64,000 nt of DNA, taken from NCBI RefSeq assembly GCF_907164555.1, contig NZ_CAJQZC010000004.1, positions 1 to 64,000 of the forward strand, read 5' to 3'. The position numbers and the translations under genes are program-made. Shown here piece by piece: positions 1 to 8,173 of this stretch (position 1 is its first letter; the number at the start of each line of letters is the position of its first letter). The notes beneath the pieces were generated by a model. That model was given only the letters and a program-made list of their open reading frames with translations. It did no database searches and had not been told where the DNA came from. Source of the DNA: Paraburkholderia saeva. GTDB taxonomy: Bacteria; Pseudomonadota; Gammaproteobacteria; Burkholderiales; Burkholderiaceae.

Positions 1-143
1 CCCAGCTCGACGCCGGTCTCCTGGGCACGCTGCTTCAGACGGATCGCCGCGGACAGCCCGGCGGGGCCACCGCCGACAATTACCACGTCGTATTCCATTG
101 ATTCGCGCGGGCCGTACTGCTCAATGAGACTTGCGGGGGTCAT
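1..143 (-). CDS. Electron transfer flavoprotein-ubiquinone oxidoreductase, N-terminal part (runs off the left edge)
   Basis: Only the first 47 codons are inside the window. The protein starts MTPASLIEQYGPRESMEYD and runs into VVIVGGGPAGLSAAIRLKQR, a dinucleotide-binding GxGxxG fold with the short leader typical of bacterial ETF-QO. ETF-QO is a membrane-associated flavoprotein with an Fe-S cluster that passes electrons from acyl-CoA dehydrogenases, via ETF, to ubiquinone. The start codon is preceded by a GAGGAG ribosome site 5-6 bases upstream. It is transcribed away from the SDR gene at 329. The name is inferred from the N-terminus alone, because the Fe-S domain lies outside the window; another FAD oxidoreductase is possible but less likely. 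Confidence 0.7.
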   Translation of the reverse strand, partial: MTPASLIEQYGPRESMEYDVVIVGGGPAGLSAAIRLKQRAQETGVEL

Positions 144-328
144 TGATGCTCCTCTTACCGTTAGAATGCTTTTTTCGGGATCGTATTGTCCGGGAACGAC
201 CAGGACGCCGCAACCCAAGCCGGATACATTAGCACGACCGTTCTATTTATGTGATACGGTTTAACCCTTCCTTGCGGGCACCCCTACAGGTGGCCGCCGC
301 ATCAACTGAACTGAATAAAGGACCGACA

Positions 329-1108
329 ATGGGCCGTTCGATCAATCTGGAAGGCAAGGTCGCGCTGATCACAGGTGCGTCGAGCGGGCTGGGCAAACGC
401 TTTGCGCAGGTGCTGTCGCAGGCGGGCGCGAAAGTCGTGCTGGCAAGCCGCCGAACCGAGCGCCTGAAGGAATTGCGCGCCGAAATCGAGGCTTCCGGCG
501 GGGCGGCGCACGTCGTTTCGCTGGACGTGACCGATTACCAGAGCATCAAGTCGGCGGTCGCGCACGCCGAAACGGAAGCGGGCACCATCGACATTCTCGT
601 CAACAATTCGGGTGTTTCGACCACCCAGAAGCTTTCAGAAGTCACGCCCGCCGACTTCGAATATGTGTTCGACACGAATACCCGTGGGGCGTTCTTCGTC
701 GCCCAGGAAGTGGCCAAACGGATGATGATGCGCGGTAATGGAGGCGGCCAGAAGCCGGCCTATCGCATCATCAATATTGCTTCGGTGGCGGGTTTACGTG
801 TGCTGCCGCAGATCGGCCTCTACTCGATGAGCAAGGCCGCGGTTGTCCATATGACGAAATCGATGGCGCTCGAATGGGGCCGTCACGGCATCAATGTGAA
901 CGCGATCTGCCCGGGCTATATCGACACGGAAATCAATCACCATCACTGGTCGACGGAGCAGGGGCAGAAGCTGGTTTCCATGCTGCCCCGGCACCGTGTC
1001 GGCAAGCCCGAAGACCTGGACGGCCTGCTGCTGCTCCTCGCCGCCGACGAATCCCAGTTCATCAACGGTTCAGTCATCACCGCCGACGACGGTTTCGGCC
1101 TCGCCTGA
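329..1108 (+). CDS. Short-chain dehydrogenase/reductase (SDR)
   Basis: 259-residue classical SDR. The cofactor motif TGASSGLG is at residues 15-22, the NNSG segment follows near residue 90, a catalytic Ser lies in the IASVAG segment, and YSMSK supplies the Tyr and Lys. This is an NAD(P)-dependent oxidoreductase, probably acting on a hydroxyacyl- or oxoacyl-type substrate; the substrate cannot be read from sequence. I start it at 329 rather than the upstream in-frame start at 251, because homology begins there and an AAAGGA site lies just before it. The thioesterase gene follows 86 bases downstream on the same strand, so the two are probably co-transcribed in fatty-acyl metabolism. Confidence 0.8.
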   Translation: MGRSINLEGKVALITGASSGLGKRFAQVLSQAGAKVVLASRRTERLKELRAEIEASGGAAHVVSLDVTDYQSIKSAVAHAETEAGTIDILVNNSGVSTTQKLSEVTPADFEYVFDTNTRGAFFVAQEVAKRMMMRGNGGGQKPAYRIINIASVAGLRVLPQIGLYSMSKAAVVHMTKSMALEWGRHGINVNAICPGYIDTEINHHHWSTEQGQKLVSMLPRHRVGKPEDLDGLLLLLAADESQFINGSVITADDGFGLA

Positions 1109-1194
1109 GCGTCTTTACAGCGCGCCGGGCGGGCGGTTGCGAGCCGCCGTCAGCCCGCGCGCAGCAACCTGTTTCAGCCCGCAGAAGAAGTACG

Positions 1195-1626
1195 ATGAGC
1201 GAATATCACGCAGTGTTTGAGATGTCCATGCCGATCCGCTGGGGCGACATGGATGCGTTTGGCCATGTGAACAATACGGTCTATTTCCGTTACATGGAGC
1301 AGGTGCGCATTTCTTGGTTTGAGCAGCTCGGCATCGCTGGCGGCAACGGCGAAGGGCAGGGGCCCGTCATCGTCAATGCATCGATGGAGTTTCTGAAGCA
1401 GCTTCATTACCCCGGCGACGTGGTGGGCCGGATGTCGGTCGGCACGCCCGGACGTAGCAGCTTCGACACGGCTTTCGAGCTGACCCGCGCCGATGACCCG
1501 GGCACCGTCTACGCGCGCGGCGCGGCACGTTGCGTCTGGATCGATTACGCGGCGGGCAAATCCGTGCCGATTCCCGACCTGTTGCGCTCGACGATCGAAA
1601 ACGCCGCGCTCGTGAAGGCGGCCTGA
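1195..1626 (+). CDS. Acyl-CoA thioesterase, 4-hydroxybenzoyl-CoA thioesterase (hotdog) family
   Basis: 143 residues, the usual length of a single-hotdog thioesterase. The diagnostic N-terminal segment RWGDMDAFGHVNNTVYFRYM contains the catalytic Asp of the DxxGHVNN motif. It hydrolyses acyl-CoA thioesters in the cytoplasm; chain preference is not predictable. The correct start is the ATG at 1195, since the reading frame stays open far upstream (to 874) without homology. It sits behind the SDR gene, which suggests a small lipid-metabolism operon. The stop is followed by a convergent regulator gene. Confidence 0.85.
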   Translation: MSEYHAVFEMSMPIRWGDMDAFGHVNNTVYFRYMEQVRISWFEQLGIAGGNGEGQGPVIVNASMEFLKQLHYPGDVVGRMSVGTPGRSSFDTAFELTRADDPGTVYARGAARCVWIDYAAGKSVPIPDLLRSTIENAALVKAA

Positions 1627-1698
1627 GCGGTTGGTCGCGCTGAGGACGCGGCCGGAGCCAGCCTCAAACGTCGCCGGAACGACGCCCGCGCGGGTAAC

Positions 1699-2244
1699 TC
1701 AGTTTCCCAGCAGCCGCTGCAGCAACTCGGTCGCGTTGCCGGTGTCGTACTTGCGCATCAGCCGTGAGCGGTAAACGTCGACGGTTCGCGAACTGATATC
1801 GAGCGCCCGGCCAATCTGCTTGCTTGTCTTGCCCGTCACCAGCTGGGCGGCGATTTCGCGTTCGCGCGGCGTCAGCTCGACCGCGACACGCCGCGTCGCG
1901 CTGAGATCCTCGAATGTCCACACGCCCACTGCATGCGGCTCGGCGCGATCGAGCGAGCGTCCCGTCACGTGGCACCAGAACAGTTCGCCGGTCGCGCGTT
2001 TCATGATGCGGTCGTCGGCGTAACTGCCCTGCGCGGTCATGATCGGCGGAATCCGTTCGCCGATGCGCTCGAATTCATCCGGTGACGGATACAGCATCAG
2101 GAAAGACTGCCCGATCAACGCTTCGCGCGGACAGCGGAAAATCGACGCCACCTGCTCGTTACAGTCTTCGATGGTGCGCTCGCGCGAGAGCACGAGCCCG
2201 ATTGGCGCGAGATGAAAGGCGGTTTGGTAATCCAGTGCGGGCAT
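1699..2244 (-). CDS. PAS domain-LuxR HTH transcriptional regulator
   Basis: 181 residues. A PAS-like sensor domain occupies roughly residues 8-115 (LAPIGLVLSRERTIEDCNEQ and so on). A LuxR/FixJ-type HTH follows at about 120-178, with ELTPREREIAAQLVTGKTSK and the recognition-helix region SSRTVDVYRSRL. There is no receiver domain. I chose the ATG at 2244, because upstream in-frame codons to 2349 do not resemble a PAS domain. It is divergent from scoAB, with about 215 bp between them, so control of ketone-body/succinyl-CoA transferase expression is a reasonable inference. The ligand is unknown. Confidence 0.75.
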   Translation of the reverse strand: MPALDYQTAFHLAPIGLVLSRERTIEDCNEQVASIFRCPREALIGQSFLMLYPSPDEFERIGERIPPIMTAQGSYADDRIMKRATGELFWCHVTGRSLDRAEPHAVGVWTFEDLSATRRVAVELTPREREIAAQLVTGKTSKQIGRALDISSRTVDVYRSRLMRKYDTGNATELLQRLLGN

Positions 2245-2459
2245 AAGGTGCGCGGGTGAAGCCTGAGGCGGCGTACAGTGACAAATACTTATGTAGTTTT
2301 GCGTATTGTGCCGCAAGGGCGCGCCATCGTACCCTTTCGAACATATCAACAGGTGGCGAAGTCGCAGTTGAAACGGACGATGTTGCGGCGTCGTCGTATG
2401 ATTCAGCGGTATCGCACCGATCCGGATTTCGGAATTCCAGTCAAGGAAGGGACAAACTG

Positions 2460-3164
2460 ATGAACAAGGTCTATCCAGGCGCGGCCGACGCGCTTAAAGA
2501 CATCGTCAAGGACGGGCAGACATTCGCCGTCGGCGGCTTCGGCCTGTGCGGCATCCCCGAAGCACTGATCGCCGCGCTGCGCGACACCGGCGTGAAGGGC
2601 ATCACGTGTATCAGCAACAATGCGGGCGTCGACGGTTTCGGCCTCGGCCTGCTGCTGGAAACGCGCCAGATCAAGAAAATGATCTCGTCGTACGTCGGTG
2701 AGAACAAGGAGTTCGAGCGGCAATATCTGGCCGGCGAACTCGAACTCGAATTCACGCCGCAAGGCACGCTTGCCGAGAAACTGCGCGCGGGCGGCTCGGG
2801 CATTCCGGCATTCTTCACGAATACGGGCTACGGCACGCTGATCGCCGAAGGCAAGGAAACGCGCCAGTTCGGCGAAAACCATTACGTGCTGGAGCATTCG
2901 CTGACGGCAGACGTCGCACTCGTAAAAGCGTGGAAGGCCGACAAGTCGGGCAACCTCATCTATCGCCGCACGGCGCGCAACTTCAACCCGATGTGCGCGA
3001 TGGCCGGCAAGATCACGGTCGCGGAAGTCGAGGAAATCGTGGAAACCGGCGAACTCGATCCGGACGCGATTCATACGCCGGGCATTTTCGTGCAGCGCAT
3101 CGTCCTGAACGCGAACCCGGAAAAACGTATTGAACAACGCATTGTCCGCGCGAAAGGAGACTGA
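2460..3164 (+). CDS. scoA: Succinyl-CoA:3-ketoacid CoA-transferase subunit A
   Basis: 234 residues, the normal size of the A subunit. It opens [16 protein letters not shown] and has the glycine-rich [16 protein letters not shown] segment characteristic of family I CoA-transferase alpha subunits. With ScoB it transfers CoA from succinyl-CoA to acetoacetate, feeding acetoacetyl-CoA to thiolase. Reading frame is open from 2256, but homology starts at the ATG at 2460, which follows an AAGGGA ribosome site. The scoB gene starts 2 bases after this stop, a tight two-gene operon. Confidence 0.92.
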   Translation: MNKVYPGAADALKDIVKDGQTFAVGGFGLCGIPEALIAALRDTGVKGITCISNNAGVDGFGLGLLLETRQIKKMISSYVGENKEFERQYLAGELELEFTPQGTLAEKLRAGGSGIPAFFTNTGYGTLIAEGKETRQFGENHYVLEHSLTADVALVKAWKADKSGNLIYRRTARNFNPMCAMAGKITVAEVEEIVETGELDPDAIHTPGIFVQRIVLNANPEKRIEQRIVRAKGD

Positions 3165-3166
3165 TC

Positions 3167-3808
3167 ATGGCATGGAATCGTGACGAAATGGCCGCGCGCG
3201 CGGCGAAGGAACTGCAGGACGGCTTCTACGTGAACCTCGGCATCGGCTTGCCGACGCTGGTGGCGAATCACGTGCCGAAGGGCGTCGAAGTATGGCTGCA
3301 ATCGGAAAACGGCCTGCTCGGCATCGGCCCGTCGCCGACCGAAGAGGAAGTGGACGCGGACCTGATCAATGCCGGCAAGCAGACGGTCACGACGCTGCCG
3401 GGCTCGTCGATTTTCTCGTCGGCGGATTCGTTCGCGATGATTCGCGGCGGCCACATCAATCTGGCGATCCTCGGCGCGATGCAGATCAGCAAGAAGGGCG
3501 ATCTGGCCAACTGGATGATCCCGGGCAAGATGATCAAGGGCATGGGCGGCGCGATGGATCTGGTCGCGGGCGTCAAGCGCGTGGTCGTGCTGATGGAGCA
3601 CGTCGCAAAGGGCGACCAGCACAAGATTCTCGAAGAGTGCACGTTGCCGCTGACGGGCGTGGGCGTCATCGACCGGATCATTACTGATCTCGGCGTGATC
3701 GATGTCACGGACGACGGCCTGAAGGTGGTCGAACTGGCGTCCGGCGTGAGCGTGGAGGAAATCAAGGCGAAGACGGGCGCACCGCTCGATGTGAGCGCGG
3801 TGAGTTGA
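3167..3808 (+). CDS. scoB: Succinyl-CoA:3-ketoacid CoA-transferase subunit B
   Basis: 213 residues. The segment [16 protein letters not shown] and the SENGLLGIG motif contain the catalytic glutamate (E of SENG) that forms the glutamyl-CoA thioester in family I CoA-transferases. It pairs with ScoA encoded immediately upstream, where the A subunit stop and this start almost abut. A GGAGA ribosome site lies inside the end of scoA, indicating coupled translation. A strong intrinsic terminator closes the operon about 65 bp downstream. Confidence 0.92.
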   Translation: MAWNRDEMAARAAKELQDGFYVNLGIGLPTLVANHVPKGVEVWLQSENGLLGIGPSPTEEEVDADLINAGKQTVTTLPGSSIFSSADSFAMIRGGHINLAILGAMQISKKGDLANWMIPGKMIKGMGGAMDLVAGVKRVVVLMEHVAKGDQHKILEECTLPLTGVGVIDRIITDLGVIDVTDDGLKVVELASGVSVEEIKAKTGAPLDVSAVS

Positions 3809-3870
3809 CAGGCCCGGTTTCGGGTGCGGGTATCGAGGCGGTGTTAGTTCGATAGATCTGCGGGTTGTCA

Positions 3871-3905
3871 AAAACGGGCGGAACGCGAGTTTCGCCCGTT
3901 TTTTA
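3871..3905 (+). terminator. Intrinsic terminator after scoAB
   Basis: A long inverted repeat pairs AAAACGGGCGGAAC with GTTTCGCCCGTTTT around a GCGA tetraloop, followed by a T run. It lies 62 bp after the scoB stop, the right place to end that transcript. Confidence 0.85.
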
Positions 3906-4090
3906 TTTCGTGTAAGTGGGCGCAAAGCCGCATGTCTTATGGCGGTGGCTGGCCGTTCGGCCAGGGGGCGGGCATGGTGCAAAGCGGTTTACAATCGGTT
4001 GCATGTTGAGCGGCTGTCTGATGCTGCATATCAGGCGTGTTGCATTCTCTATGCGGGACAACGGCCGCGCTTCGGCCAGGAGACTCACGG

Positions 4091-4990
4091 ATGACGACCG
4101 CCACGCCTTTCGCGTCGCCCCGCCAGCACGAAGTGCAGTGCATCAGTCCTGGCGGCCTGCATCGCGTCGCGTATACCGAGTGGGGCGATCCAGCCAATCC
4201 GCGCGTGCTGTTGTGCGTGCACGGCCTCACGCGAACGGGGCGTGATTTCGACCGTGTCGCGGCGGCGTTCGCCGATACATATCGCGTGGTGTGCCCGGAC
4301 GTGGTGGGCCGGGGCTTGTCCTCATGGCTTGCCGACCCCAACTACTACGCTGTGCCGCAGTACGTCAGCGACATGATCACGCTCATTGCGCGGCTCAACG
4401 TGCAATCGGTCGACTGGTTCGGCACGTCGATGGGAGGCCTGATCGGCATGGCGCTGGCGGGCGTGCCGGATTCGCCGATCCGCAGGATGCTGATCAACGA
4501 CGTGGGCCCGCATGTCGAGCCGGCGGCGCTGTCGCGCATCGGCGACTATCTCGGCAAGCCGGCGCAATTCGAAACGTTGCAGCAGGGTATCGACTACGCC
4601 GCGCTACTCGCAGCGTCGTTCGGACCGCTCACACCCGATGAGTGGCGCGAAATCAACACGCCGCTGCTGCACGAGCGCGATGGCGCATGGCAGCTTCGCT
4701 ACGATCCGCGCATCGCACAGGCGTTTGCTGCTGTCACGCCCGAAATGACGGCGCTTGGCGAGGCCGCGCTGTGGCGTTCGCTGGCAGTCGCCGAAGGTCC
4801 GGTACTCGTGGTTCGCGGAGAGTTGTCCGATCTGCTTTCGCGTGAAACAGTCGAGAAAATGATCGCGCAGGGGCGCGCCGTATCGAGCGTCGAAATTCCG
4901 GGCGTCGGGCATGCACCCGCCTTCCTTGCGGAGGACCAGATTGCGATCGCGCGACGCTTCTTCATCGGCGAAACATCTGACGCGTCATAA
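4091..4990 (+). CDS. Alpha/beta-fold hydrolase
   Basis: 299 residues. The fold is shown by CVHGLTRTGRDFD (oxyanion-hole HG), the nucleophile elbow GTSMGG, a late Asp in the RGELSDLLS segment and the catalytic His in GVGHAPAF. Closest in style to esterases or hydrolases of the haloalkane dehalogenase/lipase superfamily; the substrate is unknown. The ATG at 4091 follows a CAGGAGA ribosome site; the upstream in-frame start at 4037 adds a low-complexity leader without support. It appears monocistronic, between the scoAB terminator and the RidA-like gene. Confidence 0.75.
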   Translation: MTTATPFASPRQHEVQCISPGGLHRVAYTEWGDPANPRVLLCVHGLTRTGRDFDRVAAAFADTYRVVCPDVVGRGLSSWLADPNYYAVPQYVSDMITLIARLNVQSVDWFGTSMGGLIGMALAGVPDSPIRRMLINDVGPHVEPAALSRIGDYLGKPAQFETLQQGIDYAALLAASFGPLTPDEWREINTPLLHERDGAWQLRYDPRIAQAFAAVTPEMTALGEAALWRSLAVAEGPVLVVRGELSDLLSRETVEKMIAQGRAVSSVEIPGVGHAPAFLAEDQIAIARRFFIGETSDAS

Positions 4991-5073
4991 TATGGGGTTG
5001 CGCGTCGTGGTTTTTCTGTCGCGTCGCGTGCATGCTCAACCGGTTACCTTCAATCTCAATCACAGGATTTTCC

Positions 5074-5427
5074 ATGGCAGTCATTCGTCACCATGTCGGC
5101 GCGCGTCTTTCGGAAACCGCCGTGCATAACGGCACCGTCTACCTCGCCGGCCAGATCGCGGAAGACACGAACCAGGATATCGCCGGCCAGATGCGCGAAG
5201 TGCTCGGCCACATCGACCGCCTGCTCGCCGAAGTGAACAGCGACAAGGCGCATCTGCTGTCTGTGCAGATCTACATCTCCGATATGGTTCATTTCGCCGG
5301 CATGAACGCCGTGTGGGATGCGTGGGTTGCCGCAGGGGCCACGCCGCCGCGCGCAACGGTCGAAGCGAAGCTGGCAAACCCGGCCTGCCTCGTCGAAGTT
5401 GTCGTCGTGGCCGCGCAGCGCAACTGA
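5074..5427 (+). CDS. RidA/YjgF/YER057c family protein
   Basis: 117 residues. GTVYLAGQIAEDT and the C-terminal VEAKLANPACLVEVVVVA are typical of the YjgF/RidA family, as is the chorismate-mutase-like length. Members of the RidA subgroup deaminate reactive enamine/imine intermediates from PLP enzymes. The C-terminal region here lacks the usual RVEI arginine of the RidA archetype (it reads RATVEAKLANP), so it may belong to a different Rid subgroup. The start is the ATG at 5074 after a CACAGGA site. It is followed 57 bp later by relA, a neighbourhood common in Burkholderia. Confidence 0.8.
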   Translation: MAVIRHHVGARLSETAVHNGTVYLAGQIAEDTNQDIAGQMREVLGHIDRLLAEVNSDKAHLLSVQIYISDMVHFAGMNAVWDAWVAAGATPPRATVEAKLANPACLVEVVVVAAQRN

Positions 5428-5484
5428 TCGAACACAGCATCCGTTTTTCCGTCTCACCCGGCTTTTCCGGCGAAGCGCCGCATC

Positions 5485-7728
5485 ATGAATACCGATACCG
5501 TCACGACCGTTTCGAATCCCATGCCGTCTTTTGACGAAGCGATGGCGTTCGTGCGCGAACACGCGGGCGACGTGCGGCTTTCGTCGGGCGAACTGCTCGC
5601 GGATCACGCGGCGGGCACGGCGGCGGTCATGCGCACGCTCAACGTCGATCCGCCCGCGGTGCTGGCGGCGGCGCTGTTCACGTTGACACCGCATCTGAAG
5701 GATCCGGAGCGGATCATCGCCGAGCGCTTCGGCGACGAGGTCGCGCAGCTGGTGGGCGACGTCCGCAAGCTGCTGCGGCTGGGTACCGTGAGCCTGCGCG
5801 CCGCGAAGCACGCAGTGCCCGACACGGGCCGCGATGCACAGGCCGCGCGGCGCGCGCAGGTCGAGGCGCTGCGCAAGATGCTGCTCGCGTTCGCGCAGGA
5901 TATCCGTGTCGTGCTGATCAGGCTCGCATCGCGCGTGCAGTCGTTGCGCTACTACGCGGCAGCGAAGATCACGCCTTCGCCGGATGTCGCGCGCGAGACG
6001 CTCGATATCTACGCGCCGCTCGCCAACCGGCTCGGCATCTGGCAATTGAAGTGGGAACTCGAAGACCTCGCGTTTCGCTTCGAGGAGCCCGACACCTACA
6101 AGCGCATTGCGAAGCTGCTCGACGAGAAGCGCGTCGAGCGGGAGGCTTACGTCGCACAGGCGATCGCGCGTCTGCAACACGAGCTGGCGGCTGCGCATAT
6201 CCGCGCCGAAGTAAGCGGCCGGCCGAAGCACATCTACAGCATCTGGCGCAAGATGCGCGGCAAGGAGCTCGATTTCTCGGAGCTGTATGACGTGCGCGCG
6301 TTTCGCGTCATCGTGCCTGACATCAAGGATTGCTACACGGTTCTGGGTATCGTGCACAACCTGTGGCAACCGGTTCCGAAGGAGTTCGACGATTACATCT
6401 CGCGGCCGAAGCCAAACGGCTACAAGTCGCTCCACACGGTTGTGATCGGCGACGACGGCCGGGCGTTCGAAGTGCAGATCCGCACGCAGGAGATGCATCA
6501 GTTCGCCGAATACGGCGTCGCGGCGCATTGGCGCTACAAGGAGGCGGGCACGCGCGGCTATGGCGGCCAGTTCACCGCAAGCGAGAAGTACGACGAGAAG
6601 ATCGCGTGGCTGCGTCAGCTGCTGGCGTGGAAAGACGATGTCTCGGAAGGCGAGCACGGCGGCCGGCCGGCGGCGCAGCCGTGGGAACAGTTGCGTCAGG
6701 CAACACTCGACGACGACCAGATCTACGTGCTCACGCCGCAGGCACGCGTGATCCCGTTGCCGCAAGGTGCGACGCCCGTCGACTTCGCGTATCACCTGCA
6801 TAGCGAACTCGGGCATCGGTGCCGGGGCGCGCGCGTCGACGGCGCGATGGTGCCGCTCAACACGCCGCTGCAGAACGGGCAAACCGTCGAGATCGTATCG
6901 GTGAAAGAGGGCGGTCCGTCGCGCGACTGGCTCAATCCGCAACTCGGCTATCTGCGCAGTTCGCGCGCGCGTCAGAAAGTGCGCGCGTGGTTCAACGCGG
7001 TCGATCTGCAGGAGAACATGTCGATCGGCCGCGCGATGGTCGAAAAGACGTTGCAGCGCGAGGGCAAGACCTCCGTCAATCTCGATCAGCTTGCTGCGAA
7101 GCTCGGCTTCAAGACAACCGACGATCTCTTCTGGGTCGTAGGCAAGGAAGAGTTCAGTCTGCGTCTCGTCGAACAGGCGCTACACGATGCGCCGCCGCCG
7201 GAGCCGGTTGTCGAGGCACCGGAGCAGTTCGAGAAGCGCAGCAGCGGTGCGAGTGTCGCGCAGGGTGCATCGACAGGCGTGCTGGTTGTCGGCGTCGACG
7301 CGCTGCTCACGCAGCTCGCACGCTGCTGCCGCCCGGCGCCGCCTGACGCGATCAGTGGCTTCGTCACGCGCGGCAAGGGCATGTCGATTCATCGCAGCGA
7401 TTGCCCGACGTTCCGGCGCATGGCGGAGCGCGCCCCGGAACGCGTGCTCGAGACAGCGTGGTCGGCGGATGTGATGAGCGGACAGGGGCGCTCGGTGTAC
7501 CCGGTCGATCTCACAATCGAGGCATCGGACCGGCAAGGTTTGCTGCGCGACATCTCCGAAATTTTCGCGCGCGAGAAGATGAACGTGATCGGCGTGAAGA
7601 CGCAGACGCGGCGTAACGCGGCGTTCATGCAGTTCACTGTCGAGGTGTCGAGCGCCGCGCAGATTCAGCGCGCGTGCGCGTTGCTGGGCGAAGTAACGGG
7701 TGTCGTTCGCGCGTCGCGCAAGGGCTGA
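5485..7728 (+). CDS. relA: GTP pyrophosphokinase, (p)ppGpp synthetase RelA
   Basis: 747 residues with the full long-RSH order: N-terminal HD-like region (about 30-180), synthetase (about 210-380), TGS (about 410-472) and C-terminal ACT (about 675-745). In the hydrolase region the HD pair is absent: the segment reads ALFTLTPHLKDPERI where a SpoT-type enzyme has HDxxED. In the synthetase the acidic EFDD motif (E300-D303) is present, the RelA-type signature, instead of the RxKD of bifunctional enzymes. It should therefore be a ribosome-associated, synthesis-only enzyme that makes pppGpp when amino acids run short. Confidence 0.93.
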   Translation: MNTDTVTTVSNPMPSFDEAMAFVREHAGDVRLSSGELLADHAAGTAAVMRTLNVDPPAVLAAALFTLTPHLKDPERIIAERFGDEVAQLVGDVRKLLRLGTVSLRAAKHAVPDTGRDAQAARRAQVEALRKMLLAFAQDIRVVLIRLASRVQSLRYYAAAKITPSPDVARETLDIYAPLANRLGIWQLKWELEDLAFRFEEPDTYKRIAKLLDEKRVEREAYVAQAIARLQHELAAAHIRAEVSGRPKHIYSIWRKMRGKELDFSELYDVRAFRVIVPDIKDCYTVLGIVHNLWQPVPKEFDDYISRPKPNGYKSLHTVVIGDDGRAFEVQIRTQEMHQFAEYGVAAHWRYKEAGTRGYGGQFTASEKYDEKIAWLRQLLAWKDDVSEGEHGGRPAAQPWEQLRQATLDDDQIYVLTPQARVIPLPQGATPVDFAYHLHSELGHRCRGARVDGAMVPLNTPLQNGQTVEIVSVKEGGPSRDWLNPQLGYLRSSRARQKVRAWFNAVDLQENMSIGRAMVEKTLQREGKTSVNLDQLAAKLGFKTTDDLFWVVGKEEFSLRLVEQALHDAPPPEPVVEAPEQFEKRSSGASVAQGASTGVLVVGVDALLTQLARCCRPAPPDAISGFVTRGKGMSIHRSDCPTFRRMAERAPERVLETAWSADVMSGQGRSVYPVDLTIEASDRQGLLRDISEIFAREKMNVIGVKTQTRRNAAFMQFTVEVSSAAQIQRACALLGEVTGVVRASRKG

Positions 7729-7794
7729 AAAGTGGCTCGTCTGGAGACGTCGACATGCGGCGTCAGGATTTTTAATGTCGACGCATAAAAGTGC

Positions 7795-7823
7795 TTGCCA
7801 AGTTTCGAGGTGCTCCATATAAT
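7795..7823 (+). promoter_or_regulatory. Sigma70 promoter of tRNA-Val
   Basis: TTGCCA (7795-7800) and a perfect TATAAT (7818-7823) are separated by exactly 17 bp. The TATAAT box ends 11 bp before the first base of the mature tRNA. This is the cleanest sigma70 promoter in the window. Confidence 0.85.
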
Positions 7824-7834
7824 CTCGTTTCTTC

Positions 7835-7911
7835 AGGCTCGTAGCTCAGCTGGTTAGAGCACCACCTTGACATGGTGGGGGTCGTTGGTTCGAGTCCAAT
7901 CGAGCCTACCA
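7835..7911 (+). tRNA. tRNA-Val (anticodon GAC)
   Basis: A 77-nt cloverleaf. The acceptor AGGCTCG pairs with CGAGCCT, the D stem is GCTC/GAGC, and the anticodon stem CCACC/GGTGG encloses the loop TTGACAT (anticodon GAC, valine). The T stem GTTGG/CCAAT carries the TTCGAGT loop, and CCA is encoded. It lies between relA and thrS. Confidence 0.95.
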
Positions 7912-8073
7912 ACGAAAAGAAACGCTGGTTCGCCAGGGTTTCGTAGCAAGCAGCAACAGGCGCTTCGGCGCAAAAGGCGAATACGGTTATGACACCGCGA
8001 ACGTTGACCGGAAGCACTTCGGATCGGCGCTAGTCGAGGACCAGGTTTGCCGTTGCAGTTAGCTGAAAATGTG

Positions 8074-8110
8074 AATGCGGCCCCTCGAAAGCGGGGCCGC
8101 ATTTTTTTTC
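8074..8110 (+). terminator. Intrinsic terminator between tRNA-Val and thrS
   Basis: AATGCGGCCCC and GGGGCCGCATT form an 11-bp GC-rich stem with a short loop, followed by eight T residues. It ends the tRNA transcript about 160 bp downstream of the tRNA. It is also only about 64 bp before the thrS start, so a role as a thrS leader attenuator cannot be excluded. Confidence 0.85.
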
Positions 8111-8173
8111 GCTTTTTTTGGTTTTCTCGCCTGATCGCGGCACGTGCCGCGGATCGGCCTTACGGAGAACACA

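Noticed and set aside
5056..6942. Long minus-strand open frame opposite relA (628 codons)
   Set aside because: Mirror frame of a highly conserved GC-rich gene. Composition is dominated by Arg/His/Ala/Leu with no domain, and it also runs opposite the RidA gene.
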